Shown one piece after another: positions 26,154-34,914 of a DNA stretch of 40,891 bases (the stretch's first letter is position 1; the number at the start of each line of letters is the position of its first letter). The DNA lies in NCBI GenBank assembly GCA_964607765.1, contig CAZSNT010000090.1, positions 1-40,891 of the forward strand, given 5' to 3'. The stretch is from CAZSNT01 sp964607765. Its GTDB lineage: Bacteria > Verrucomicrobiota > Lentisphaeria > Oligosphaerales > JABHEG01. A model generated the notes under the pieces. The model searched no databases. It worked only from the letters and a program-made list of their open reading frames with translations, and was not told where the DNA came from. The position numbers and the translations under genes are program-made.

Positions 26154-26370
26154 ACACCCGGCTCAGGAGAGCCGGGCTACGGGGAAGATGGCAACTCCGG
26201 CGTCCCTACCGTGAAGCGTGTTCTGCGGGGGAAGACGGCAACTCCGGCGTAGCCCGGCTCTCCTGAGCCGGGTGTCCCTACCGTGAAGCGTGTCCTGCGG
26301 GGGAAGATGGCAACTCCGGCGTAGTCCGGCTCTCCTGAGCCGGGTGTCCCTACCGTGAAGCGTGTCCTGC
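26154..26370. repeat. Palindromic repeat family A: one inverted copy plus 72-bp tandem units
   Basis: One element at 26154-26180 (CCCGGCTC-AGGA-GAGCCGGG) faces a tandem array whose units begin at 26209, 26281 and 26353 (partial), a period of 72 bases. Each full unit carries the hairpin C/TCCGGCTC-TCCT-GAGCCGGG and the phrase GAAGATGGCAACTCCGGCGT. A shortened unit lacking the hairpin lies at 26181-26208. The same core occurs after serC at 10249-10338. Confidence 0.92.
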
Positions 26371-26544
26371 CTGCAGCGTCTGGGGCAGGATCCGAACCGC
26401 GGGGAACTCCCCATGCCCCCCCGTGCCTCCCATGCCTCTCATTCTGCCGCTTGCTCCCGCCTCTTCGGCTGGGGGCCATGGGACGTACGGGAAGTATGGG
26501 CCGGCGCGCAATCTGTCTTCGGATAATCTGTGTCGATCGGCTGC

Positions 26545-26574
26545 TTGCGAAAAGCGCGGTGCGGCGCATACTAT
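26545..26574 (+). promoter_or_regulatory. Candidate sigma-70 promoter for the VWA-ABC-InlB cluster
   Basis: TTGCGA (26545-26550), an 18-base spacer and TACTAT (26569-26574). Transcription would begin near 26581, giving a leader of about 48 bases before the VWA gene, which has its own AGGAGG. Plausible but unsupported by anything beyond the match. Confidence 0.4.
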
Positions 26575-26628
26575 GTAGGAAGGGTTAGTTTGGCGAGATT
26601 GTCACCCAGCAAGCCAGGAGGCGCGCGC

Positions 26629-28914
26629 ATGTGTAGGAGTGTTCGGTGGGGAACGGTTTTGATGGTGGTGTTGTCCCAGGTGGTCGGTGCATGGCCGTCC
26701 ATTCTGAAGAAGGATACGCTGGTCCGACCACGGCTGGACCGCGGCGACCCGGTCTGGGTCGCCTGTTCGACAGATGGCGCACCGGTCTACGCCGAGATGT
26801 CCGCGGACTCACGGATCGTGCGCACGGCAGCGTGGATGGCGCCGTTCGTGGCACTGGACCAGCCGACCGACAAGGCCGGCGAATGGGTCCCGGTCGGTGA
26901 GTACGTGCGTCTGGACGCGGCCAAGCCGGTCGGCTGGATGCGGGTGGACGACCTGCTCATGAGTCAGGAGGCGAAGAAGACGGAGGGGATCTACGAGAAG
27001 GCGATTGTCGTGGTGCACTACGACCGCAAGACCAAGACGGTGGGCGGCGCGGTCGCACGCGTCGCGCCGAACGCCACGGCCAAGCCGTCCGGGCCGGAAC
27101 TGACACTGTTCAGCATTTTTCAGATCTACGATGAGCGGCTGGACCCGGAGTCGGACGACTCCTACCTGCTGCTGGGCGAGGATCCGACCGTGTTCGACCC
27201 CATGCGGCCCGGGAACACGATTCGCGGCTGGGTCAGCAGTCGGCGTGTCTTTCATTGGAACACGCGCGAGGCAGCCGAGTACGACAAAGCCACCCTCGGT
27301 GGTCGTAAGCCGGTGCGCATCTACGAGAAGGAACGCGAACTGCGCGACGTGCTGACCGGCAAGGTCGCGTCCAAGGATCTGGAGGCCCTGGCCGAAGAGG
27401 ACCCGGAGAAGAAGGAGGTTCTGCACGACGAGCCGCGGTTCCCGATCATCTCCCGCGAGCGGAAGACAGGTGACACGCGGTACTGGAATGTGGGGTTCGT
27501 GGCCGACGAGATCGGGCCGACCCTGGCGAAGCGTGAAGAGGTCGCCGTCTTGACGCGGCTGCCAAACGTGGTGGATATCCTGTTCGTGTTCGACGGCACG
27601 GGCAGCATGCGGCGGTACAGGCACGAAGTGCTCGGCGCGGTGCAGGAAGTGGTGGCGTCCGCTCGCCAGTACTGGCGCGACAACTACCCCGGTGAGAAAG
27701 AGGCCGAGCTGCGCTTCTCCGTGGCCATGTACAAAGACTACACTGAGAAGGACTGCTTCAAACGCCTGCCCCTGGAGAGAGACAGTCTGACGCAGATTGA
27801 GACGTTCATCGAAGACCACCGGTTCAGCGGCGGTCGCAACCGCCCGGCTGTGTTTCACGCGATTGTCAGCTCGCTGGCCGCAGCGAAGAAGGAGTTCCGC
27901 AAGGAGTCGTTCAGGGCCGTGTTCCTCATCGGCGATATGGGCAACATGGGTGTGTCGAACAAGCCCGATCCCGGGCCGACCGGGCGCCTCAAGCCTGTCG
28001 GTGCGAAGGAAGTCAAGGACCAGCCCTTCTACACAACGGCCAGCGTGTTGACCGCACTGCAGGAGAACGACTGCGATTTCTATGTGATCCACACAGCCGG
28101 CAGACGGCGCCAGGACGCGTATGTGCGACTCCGCGAAGATGCCGAGACCATCGGTAACGCGATGCGAGGCGGCATCTCGGAGTACATTCCGTTGACCGAG
28201 CCGCATGCCGTCCAGCGCGAGCTGGCGAAGAAGATCACGCAACTGCTCGACGAACGCTACCAGATGCCGGAGGTCCTGAGCAGCATTTCGCAGGGCCGGA
28301 TCATCCTGAACCGCAACCAGATTACCGGCACGCGTCTGCTGCAGCGCGCGGTGACGATTATGGAGCGCTACAACATCGACCCGCAGATTCTGGCCGGGCG
28401 GAGCGTTTCGCTGTTCGCCGAAGGCTGGGCTGCGCCGGTTGATGTCGCCACCGGTCAGCGTGCGCTGAAACTGTCGCTGCTGATGGACAAGCAGGAGGTG
28501 GAGGGGCTGATTACGTTCCTCGGCCAGGCCGCGAAGGTCAGCCATCGCAACGTACAGCAGGGCTGGTGCAAGGCGTTGGAAGCGGTCACTGGTGATCGGG
28601 TCGAGATCGACCCGAAGGTCGGCGTGCCGGCCGAGGTGCTGGAGAAACACCTGGGGATTCCCGTCCGTTCAGGCGTGTTGCACATGACGCTCGATGAGGT
28701 CAGCCGTCTGCCCTACAGCAAGATCGCCGAAGCCATCCGAGGCTTCCAACGCAAGCTGTTCCTGCTGCGAGCGGTCGTCAATGAGAAAGCGATCAAGCTG
28801 GAAAACAATGCCAAGGGCGAGGTGACGTTTGAGGTGCTTGGCGACCGGAAGTACTGGTTCGGTGCGCGCGGCGCGGAACGCGCCTGGCTTGACGCCGAGA
28901 TCTACATGCCGTAG
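26629..28914 (+). CDS. Secreted SH3-like/von Willebrand factor A domain protein
   Basis: A 761-residue exported protein. A signal peptide covers residues 1-22 (WGTVLMVVLSQVVGAW). Residues 38-112 and about 155-212 look like two SH3b-type modules, each ending in a Gly-Trp motif (VGWMRVDDLL; RGWVSSRRVFHW). A VWA domain spans about 312-530: DILFVFDGTGSM gives a metal site D322-x-T-x-S326, with MYKDY at 367-371 and IGDMGN near 434-439 as later elements. The remaining 230 residues are helical and unknown. The DGTGSM...YKDY...RPAVFHAI pattern recalls VWA modules of TssR/PpkA-type secretion-associated proteins, but no type VI genes are here. AGGAGG seven bases before the ATG sets the start. First of three same-strand genes with the ABC fusion and InlB-repeat protein. 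Confidence 0.82.
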   Translation: MCRSVRWGTVLMVVLSQVVGAWPSILKKDTLVRPRLDRGDPVWVACSTDGAPVYAEMSADSRIVRTAAWMAPFVALDQPTDKAGEWVPVGEYVRLDAAKPVGWMRVDDLLMSQEAKKTEGIYEKAIVVVHYDRKTKTVGGAVARVAPNATAKPSGPELTLFSIFQIYDERLDPESDDSYLLLGEDPTVFDPMRPGNTIRGWVSSRRVFHWNTREAAEYDKATLGGRKPVRIYEKERELRDVLTGKVASKDLEALAEEDPEKKEVLHDEPRFPIISRERKTGDTRYWNVGFVADEIGPTLAKREEVAVLTRLPNVVDILFVFDGTGSMRRYRHEVLGAVQEVVASARQYWRDNYPGEKEAELRFSVAMYKDYTEKDCFKRLPLERDSLTQIETFIEDHRFSGGRNRPAVFHAIVSSLAAAKKEFRKESFRAVFLIGDMGNMGVSNKPDPGPTGRLKPVGAKEVKDQPFYTTASVLTALQENDCDFYVIHTAGRRRQDAYVRLREDAETIGNAMRGGISEYIPLTEPHAVQRELAKKITQLLDERYQMPEVLSSISQGRIILNRNQITGTRLLQRAVTIMERYNIDPQILAGRSVSLFAEGWAAPVDVATGQRALKLSLLMDKQEVEGLITFLGQAAKVSHRNVQQGWCKALEAVTGDRVEIDPKVGVPAEVLEKHLGIPVRSGVLHMTLDEVSRLPYSKIAEAIRGFQRKLFLLRAVVNEKAIKLENNAKGEVTFEVLGDRKYWFGARGAERAWLDAEIYMP

Positions 28915-28957
28915 TCGGCGAGAGGCGTGACGTTCTGCTGCAGCGGGAGTGCCCTTG

Positions 28958-31537
28958 GTGAGCGGTGCGAACAACAACAGCGCTTTTGTCATCCGTTGCG
29001 CCCGCAAGACGTTCGGCCCCACCGAAGCGCTGAACATCCGCGGCATTGACGGCCGCGAGATCCACATCCCGCGCGGTCGTACCACCGTCGTTCTCGGCCG
29101 CAGCGGTTCGGGCAAGAGCACGCTGCTGAGTATCCTCGGCCTGCTCGAAGAGCCCGATCGGGACTGCGGGGCACGGATCACCTACTACCAGCCGTCGACC
29201 GACGGTAACGGCGACACACCGGTTGACCTGACGGACCTGAGCCAGACACAGAGGCAGGAGTTGTGTCGGGACGAGTTCGCCACCGTTCTGCAGGACGGGC
29301 ACCTGATCGGTCACATCACCGTGCGCGAGAATGTGGGGCTCGGTATGATCCTGCCTGGCGGGCATCCCGAGGAGGTGAAACGGGTCGCCTCGGAACTGGT
29401 GGATGGTCTGGGGTTGAAGGAGCGCGAACTGGCGCGGCCCAAAGAGCTGTCCGGCGGCGAATACCAGCGGGTTGCCGTGGCTCGGGCCATTGCCCACGGT
29501 CCGCGCGTGGTGTTCGCCGATGAACCGACCGGGAATCTGGATGTCGATACCGGCGAGCAGGTCATGGCGCGACTGCACAGCTGGCGCAGGCAGCGGCCTG
29601 ACGAGAACACGCTCGTACTCGTCTCGCACGACCTCCACCAGGCCTGGGAATGCGCCGACCATTTCGTGATCATGCAGGATCACGACGTGAAGTGCGCGCT
29701 GTCTCGCGAGGACCTGAAAGCCCCCGGCCCCGCCCCGTGGCGTACAGCGCACGACGTGCCGGAGAACCACACCGGCCTGGATGCACTGCATCGCGTGCTG
29801 CACACGCTGCGCAGCGGTTCGTCGCACTCGGGGGACATCCCGGCATGGAACCGTCGAACTGCGTGGTGGGCGCGACCCTTGAACCTGATGTGGTACGCGT
29901 TCCGCGACCTGTTCCCGCTCAAACTCAAGCCCTTCAACATGTCGGTGTTCCTGACCACGCTCCGTGACACCGTGTTCTCCGTGCTCACCCTGATCTCTTT
30001 CGCCGTGCTGGTCGGCGTGATTCTGCTGGGCTTGGGCGTTTATGCCGGCGTGCAGCGGTACGTGGGCATGAAACAGCAGCATGATGTTCGGGCCAACCGG
30101 CTGATCGCCACAGTCAGTCCGGGCAGCGCCATGCCCACGATCGATGCGGCGTCTCTTGCCGCGTTGCGCGAGGAGTTGGCGCCACTGACCTGCCGGCCGC
30201 CGTTGCGGGACCGGGTGTTGCAGGCTGTTCTGCCGGGCTGGGAGCCGGCGTCCGCGACCGATCCCGCCGTGGAGGGCAGCATTCACGGCGCCGCCGAAGC
30301 GCAACTGTTCGTTTACACCAATGCTGCAGGCAGTGGCGTCACGGCCTTGGGCACGACGGTCGATGCCGATTCGCAACTGCACGGACGGCTGACGCACCGT
30401 GGCGAGCCGTTGACTGCGCCGTTGATCACAGACAACGAAGCCGAGGGGATCATCGCCAAAGAAGCCTGGTTGCGCCGCATCCTCGAACCGGGCCCTGACG
30501 ACATGTTCCCGCCTGCCACAATCACTATCGACTACGGGCCGCAGGGGCGGGGGAGCACGCGCGAGGAGTTGCCCGTGCTCGGCGTGGTGGATGACCTGCC
30601 GGACGGCTCGTTCCTGATCGCGCCCGGATGCTGGCACAAGATCCGCGACGGCAATTGGCGCTCGTGCTGGCGCCTGGCATACCTCGTTCCGCCTGCGGGT
30701 ACCGACCGCAAGGAACTGGCCGCGGCGATCGGCAGACGCGCCGCAGACCGTGAGATCGCGCTGACGGTCGAACCCTACACCGATGCACGACGCGGCCCGT
30801 GCCTGCAGCTGCAGAGCGGCCATGCCGGCGGCTGGCGCCGACAGTACTGGCGTGACGTGATCTGGCCGAACATTGCGCGGCCGTTCTTGCCCGAGTCGGC
30901 CCACGCCACGACGGGGGAGGCGATGTTCACCTTGGCCAGCCCGGCCGCGGGTGCGCGCGCCGTCGACAGCCCCATGGACTACTGGGCAGCCATCATCTAC
31001 CTGCGCGAACTGGGCGCCGCGCTGGATGTGGCGAAAACCGTGGAGGAGGGGAATACGGGCTGGACCATCGATCCGTACGTTGTGGATCTGTGCATCCTGA
31101 TGGACCGAACGCGACAATTGTCCATGTTGTTCTCGTTCGTGGTGGGCGGCTGTACGCTTGTGCTCTGCACGCTGAATATCTTCCTGCTGTTCTACCAGAC
31201 CGTGCTGCGCAAACGGCACGCCCTCGGCATACTCAAAGGGTTCGGTTCACCCCGGCATCAGCTTGTGGGGCTGTTCGTGCTGGAGTCGCTGTACCTGGCC
31301 ATTGGCGGGGCGTTGCTCGGACTGCTGGTCGCTTGGTGTGCCGGCAGGCTCTGGGTCGGGCAGATGCTCAAAGGGATATTCGACGTGCAGTGGGACCAAC
31401 CCCTGTTTGCTCTGACTGCCAACACGGCGGCGACCGTGCTCGGCGCCTGCATTGTGCTGTGTGTACTCATCACCTGCCTGGCTACGTTCAGGACGGCCGG
31501 CAAGACGGCAAACCAGTTGCTCCGACAGCGGGAGTAG
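28958..31537 (+). CDS. ABC transporter ATPase-permease fusion, MacB/FtsX topology
   Basis: An 859-residue protein. Residues 10-250 are an ABC ATPase: Walker A GRSGSGKST (47-55), Q-loop Gln112, signature LSGGEYQR (164-171), Walker B VVFADEP (184-190) and switch His in VSHDL. A linker of about 90 residues leads to one helix (about 337-363), a large extracytoplasmic domain (about 365-715) and three C-terminal helices of the FtsX type with KRHALGILKGFGSPRHQ between the first two. This is the MacB arrangement, used to drive periplasmic work without moving substrate across the inner membrane. The linker and outer domain do not resemble MacB's to me, and no MacA or TolC gene is adjacent. GTG at 28958 is chosen because GGGAG lies eight bases upstream. 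Confidence 0.88.
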   Translation: MSGANNNSAFVIRCARKTFGPTEALNIRGIDGREIHIPRGRTTVVLGRSGSGKSTLLSILGLLEEPDRDCGARITYYQPSTDGNGDTPVDLTDLSQTQRQELCRDEFATVLQDGHLIGHITVRENVGLGMILPGGHPEEVKRVASELVDGLGLKERELARPKELSGGEYQRVAVARAIAHGPRVVFADEPTGNLDVDTGEQVMARLHSWRRQRPDENTLVLVSHDLHQAWECADHFVIMQDHDVKCALSREDLKAPGPAPWRTAHDVPENHTGLDALHRVLHTLRSGSSHSGDIPAWNRRTAWWARPLNLMWYAFRDLFPLKLKPFNMSVFLTTLRDTVFSVLTLISFAVLVGVILLGLGVYAGVQRYVGMKQQHDVRANRLIATVSPGSAMPTIDAASLAALREELAPLTCRPPLRDRVLQAVLPGWEPASATDPAVEGSIHGAAEAQLFVYTNAAGSGVTALGTTVDADSQLHGRLTHRGEPLTAPLITDNEAEGIIAKEAWLRRILEPGPDDMFPPATITIDYGPQGRGSTREELPVLGVVDDLPDGSFLIAPGCWHKIRDGNWRSCWRLAYLVPPAGTDRKELAAAIGRRAADREIALTVEPYTDARRGPCLQLQSGHAGGWRRQYWRDVIWPNIARPFLPESAHATTGEAMFTLASPAAGARAVDSPMDYWAAIIYLRELGAALDVAKTVEEGNTGWTIDPYVVDLCILMDRTRQLSMLFSFVVGGCTLVLCTLNIFLLFYQTVLRKRHALGILKGFGSPRHQLVGLFVLESLYLAIGGALLGLLVAWCAGRLWVGQMLKGIFDVQWDQPLFALTANTAATVLGACIVLCVLITCLATFRTAGKTANQLLRQRE

Positions 31538-31569
31538 GAGTGGGAGCGGGGAGTGATCGAGTAGAAGTC

Positions 31570-31593
31570 GGGCACGGGCACGGGCACGGGCAC
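31570..31593. repeat. Hexanucleotide tandem repeat (GGGCAC)4
   Basis: Four perfect copies lie in the 103-base gap between the ABC fusion gene and the InlB-repeat gene, about 48 bases before the ATG. Slippage here could change spacing in a promoter or leader. Confidence 0.9.
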
Positions 31594-31640
31594 GGCGGGA
31601 TGACGAGTGGGATGAAGAGGTAAGGTAAAGGAGCCTGATC

Positions 31641-34535
31641 ATGTTTTTTGACCAGCTGATGCGCATGGGGACGGGACGCGATGGGGGTGGTCGGGGGGAG
31701 AGCAGGCGCACGGCGCGCCATGCGTTGTGGCGTTGGTTCAGCATCCTGATCGTCTGTCTGTGTGGGACGGCTCTGACTCCGCCTTGTGCCGCGGCGGCCG
31801 ACGCTGACGGACCGTACCTGCTGCAGGTGCAGTGGGAAGAGAGCGGCGTGGCGTTCGAGGCGATTGGGCTCGAGCTGGAGGCGCCGCGGCGTGACAGGGA
31901 AGCCTGGCGCGCGCGTCCTACGGCGACAGTGCAGGTGGACGGCAAGTCGATCGGCTCCCTGCCGTTGGCGGTTTTCCCGACTGCTCCCACCTTGGCCGGT
32001 GTTCCGGTCTTCCGCGCCAACGTGGTCTGCCACAAGTCCAGGTACGGGTCCGGCCGTAAGGCCACCGTCTCCCCGGATCCCCGCGTGCTGGTGGAGACGA
32101 ATCCGGCAGACGTGACCGCTGACTACTGGCCTGTTCTCGTGCTTGACCCCCACGGCCAGCCAATTCGCAAAGGGCGGCTGGAAATCACTTGGCGCCACGA
32201 AGATGGCGATGGCATCCAAGCGTTTGCTTTCGGTCCGGCGCCCCTTCGTCCGGGCCGGTTCGCGGGGACTCTGGACGGTCGGCCGCTGCGCAACGATTTT
32301 CGCTGGGAGAAGCGCTCGCTGGCGGGCGAGTCCGCGGCATTGGGTTGGGTGTTGGTCGTGAGCTATGACGTGCCGCAGCAGGTGGACCCCGGCACCTACT
32401 CCGTCCGGGTCATTGGCGGCCAGGGCGGGCGCGCATGCAAGCCTGGGGCGTCGGTTCGGATTGTGGCTGACCCCGCCCCCGCAGGCCAGTCCTTTGATCG
32501 CTGGCTCAGCCCCGATCACGTGGTGTTTGCGAACGAGCGTGCGGCTGTCACGACGTTCACCATGCCGAATCGGCCGGTCACAGCTGTGGCCACCTACTGT
32601 GCCGAAGGACCGCTGTTGACCGTGCAAGCAGGGCGGGGTGGAGGACGTTCGGCGCCCGGCGCGACCGTGGCCATCGTTGCGAACCCCGCACCGGAAGGAC
32701 AGGTGTTCGATCGCTGGAGCGGCCCGCAGGACGTGGCCTTCATGGACGCCACGGCAGCCGGCACGACGTTCACCATGCCGAACCACGACGTCACGGTCAC
32801 CGCGACGTACCGAGCTGTCGGCCGTCTGCTGACCGTGCTCGGCGGGAAAGGCGGCGGCAGGCACACGCCGGGCACGACCGTTACGGTTACAGCTGACCCG
32901 CCGCCGCAGGGCAAGCAGTTCGTGAGCTGGATTTCAGGCGATGAGGTGGCGTTCAGGGACGACGGTGTGCCGGTTACGACGCTGACTATGCCGGACCGTG
33001 ACGTCACCGTGACAGCCCGGTTCGGCACACCCGCCCCGACGGCGTTCCTTCTGACGGTGCGGGATGGTGCAGGGGGTGGCCGCCACGCGGCCGGCGGGCG
33101 CGTGCAGATCGCGTTGAGCCGACGCGCGCCGAGCGGGAAGCGTTTCGCCCGCTGGGAGTGTACGGGCGGCGTGCTGGCCGACCCTCTGGCAACGAGTACG
33201 CTCTTCACCATGCCCGGCCATGACGTGGAAGTACGGGCGGTCTTCGAGGTCGCGTACGGCCTGCAACTCCGCAACGGCAGGACAACCGACGGCAAGGCCG
33301 CAGGCCAGTTCGTGAAAGGGGAGGGCGTGAGCATTGTGGCAGACACGCCGCCCGCCGGGAAACGGTTCCTTGCCTGGCGCGCCTCCGCCGGTGAACTGGT
33401 TCAGCCCGGCGAGCGCCGCACCATCTTCTACATGCCCGGGCAGAAGGCCGTTGTCGAGGCGACCTACGAAGTGCCGCCGCCACCCACCCACCGGCTGACC
33501 GTCAAGGGCGGCGCGGGCAGCGGCGAATACAGCGCCGGCACGCAGGTCGAGATTCGCGCCGGAGCGCCGCCCGCCGGCCGGCAGTTCGCGCGCTGGGACA
33601 GGACGGCCGGGGCCTTGGTCGACTCGGCCGCAGCGACAACCTTCTTCACCATGCCGCCGCGTGACGCCGTGCTCACGGCCGTGTACGAAGTGCCGCCGCC
33701 GCCCGCATTCCGGCTCACCGTGAAACAGGGCTCGGGAAGCGGCCGGTATGCTGCCGGCCAAACCGTTGAGGTCAAGGCCGAGACCGCGCCGCGAGGCCGC
33801 CGGTTTGCCGCCTGGAAAGGGCCGGAGAACGTGTTCGCCGACCGCGGCGCACCCCAGACCACCGTGACCATGCCCGCCGCCGATGTCGTGGCCGAAGCTG
33901 CCTACGAGACCGCGCACGTGCTGCTCGTGCTTAGCGACGGTATCCGCATGCGTGCCCCGGACAGGAAGTGGTTCTCGCTGGCCCAGATGAGTTCCCTGGA
34001 GATCGCCAGAAACGTGCCCGGCTACACCATGGCCATCTTTGCCGGACGTGATGCCCACATCAGAGATGCTGCAGCGCCGCCGCTGATGCGTGCCGCCGAG
34101 ACGGGACGTGAGTCCAAGGAACTGCTCGACGCGCTGCGGCAGGCGGGCACGAGCGGCCGGGGCAGCGATCCGCAGCGGCTGGCCGAAATGCTCGAGGCCG
34201 TACCGGAACTGGTCCGCAATTCCGGTCTCAAGACCCCGCACGTCGTGGTGGTGTCCTCAACCGAATGGTCCTCGGACGACGCGTCGTTGAACGCGGACAG
34301 CCTGCCGTGGAAGGATATCCTGCGCAGTGTGGACCACCTGACCGTCCTGCACCTGGACAAGGACAAAGACTCACTCCGACCGGAGTACGAGCAGTTCCTC
34401 GGCAACTTCCTCGCAAAGGACCCGCGGCTGCAGCGCCGACTGCTGTTCCTGCCGCCCCGCAGCGAGCACGCCGACGCCATCGCTTCGGCATTGCAGGAGT
34501 TGCTGACCTCCGGGTTTGCGGGGGCGGCTCCGTAG
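31641..34535 (+). CDS. Secreted protein with seven InlB-B-type repeats and VWA-like C-terminal domain
   Basis: A 964-residue exported protein. A long basic start precedes a signal helix (FSILIVCLCGTALTPPCAAA, cleavage about residue 53). Residues 57-250 form an unknown domain. Then seven repeats of about 70 residues fill about 252-755, each with LTV-x-G-G-x-G-G-G-R, PPAGKRFxxW, TxFTMPxxDVxVxAxY, the divergent InlB B-repeat pattern of Gram-negative surface proteins. Some are joined by Pro-rich links (EVPPPP). The last 209 residues begin HVLLVLSDGIRM and look like a Rossmann/VWA-type fold without a complete metal site. AAAGGAG before the ATG is a good ribosome site. Third gene of the cluster; a surface or periplasmic adhesive role is inferred. 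Confidence 0.82.
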   Translation: MFFDQLMRMGTGRDGGGRGESRRTARHALWRWFSILIVCLCGTALTPPCAAAADADGPYLLQVQWEESGVAFEAIGLELEAPRRDREAWRARPTATVQVDGKSIGSLPLAVFPTAPTLAGVPVFRANVVCHKSRYGSGRKATVSPDPRVLVETNPADVTADYWPVLVLDPHGQPIRKGRLEITWRHEDGDGIQAFAFGPAPLRPGRFAGTLDGRPLRNDFRWEKRSLAGESAALGWVLVVSYDVPQQVDPGTYSVRVIGGQGGRACKPGASVRIVADPAPAGQSFDRWLSPDHVVFANERAAVTTFTMPNRPVTAVATYCAEGPLLTVQAGRGGGRSAPGATVAIVANPAPEGQVFDRWSGPQDVAFMDATAAGTTFTMPNHDVTVTATYRAVGRLLTVLGGKGGGRHTPGTTVTVTADPPPQGKQFVSWISGDEVAFRDDGVPVTTLTMPDRDVTVTARFGTPAPTAFLLTVRDGAGGGRHAAGGRVQIALSRRAPSGKRFARWECTGGVLADPLATSTLFTMPGHDVEVRAVFEVAYGLQLRNGRTTDGKAAGQFVKGEGVSIVADTPPAGKRFLAWRASAGELVQPGERRTIFYMPGQKAVVEATYEVPPPPTHRLTVKGGAGSGEYSAGTQVEIRAGAPPAGRQFARWDRTAGALVDSAAATTFFTMPPRDAVLTAVYEVPPPPAFRLTVKQGSGSGRYAAGQTVEVKAETAPRGRRFAAWKGPENVFADRGAPQTTVTMPAADVVAEAAYETAHVLLVLSDGIRMRAPDRKWFSLAQMSSLEIARNVPGYTMAIFAGRDAHIRDAAAPPLMRAAETGRESKELLDALRQAGTSGRGSDPQRLAEMLEAVPELVRNSGLKTPHVVVVSSTEWSSDDASLNADSLPWKDILRSVDHLTVLHLDKDKDSLRPEYEQFLGNFLAKDPRLQRRLLFLPPRSEHADAIASALQELLTSGFAGAAP

Positions 34536-34553
34536 CCGCGCAGATACGGGGCA

Positions 34554-34895
34554 CTACAGGATCTCGAGGACGGATTCGGGGGGGCGCCCTATCCTGGCTT
34601 TGTCCCCGTTGATCACAATTGGGCGCTCAATCAATATGGGATACTGTGCCATCTGTCCCACAATCCCGTCTTCCGTCTCTGCGGCTGTAATGCCGAGCTT
34701 GGCATACTCGCCTCTGCGCAGAAACTGAGACGGCTTCAAACCGAGTTTTGAGGCAATGGCTTGGATCTGCTCTGCGGACGGGGGTTCCTGAAGGTACTCG
34801 ATGATCCTCGGATCAGAGCCGCCATCAGTGAGGATTTCGAGCGTTCTGCGGCTCTTCGAGCAGTGGGGATTGTGGAGTATCTCTATCTGTGACAT
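34554..34895 (-). CDS. arsC: ArsC-family reductase (glutaredoxin-linked arsenate reductase type)
   Basis: A 113-residue thioredoxin-fold protein. The catalytic loop HNPHCSKSRRTLE places Cys12 with the ArsC-type C-x-x-S. It continues with IIEYLQEPPS, the FLRRGEYAKLG helix and YPILIERPIVINGDKARIGRPPE, the block that includes the arsenate-site arginines of plasmid ArsC. Full length for the family. Arsenate reduction is likely, but many such proteins are annotated from homology alone, and no arsB/acr3 or arsR gene is beside it. A GTG two codons upstream is possible. It converges on the InlB-repeat gene with an 18-base gap. Confidence 0.88.
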   Translation of the reverse strand: MSQIEILHNPHCSKSRRTLEILTDGGSDPRIIEYLQEPPSAEQIQAIASKLGLKPSQFLRRGEYAKLGITAAETEDGIVGQMAQYPILIERPIVINGDKARIGRPPESVLEIL

Positions 34896-34914
34896 GTCCA
34901 CTCGCTGGTTGGGG

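Noticed and set aside
26177..26569. Leftward open frame encoding three near-identical 24-residue repeats (RTRFTVGTPGSGEP...)
   Set aside because: The 72-bp DNA repeat is a multiple of three, so any frame through it gives protein repeats. It overlaps hairpin repeats found elsewhere in noncoding DNA, and there is no ribosome site or conserved domain.
26629..28914. Assignment of the VWA gene to a type VI secretion system
   Set aside because: The VWA pattern recalls TssR/PpkA, but no sheath, baseplate, ClpV or other type VI gene is in the window, so only the resemblance is reported.
28793..31219. 808-codon leftward open frame opposite the ABC transporter fusion
   Set aside because: It is a codon-position shadow in GC-rich DNA: the product is rich in Arg, His and Gln, has no domain, and the opposite strand encodes a complete ABC protein.
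28958..31537. Calling the ABC fusion MacB
   Set aside because: The topology matches, but there is no MacA or TolC gene adjacent and the large outer domain lacks recognisable MacB features; a generic name is safer.
31488..32864. 458-codon leftward frame opposite the InlB-repeat gene
   Set aside because: It shows low-complexity Arg/Pro/Gly composition and mirrors the repeat structure of the real gene on the other strand.
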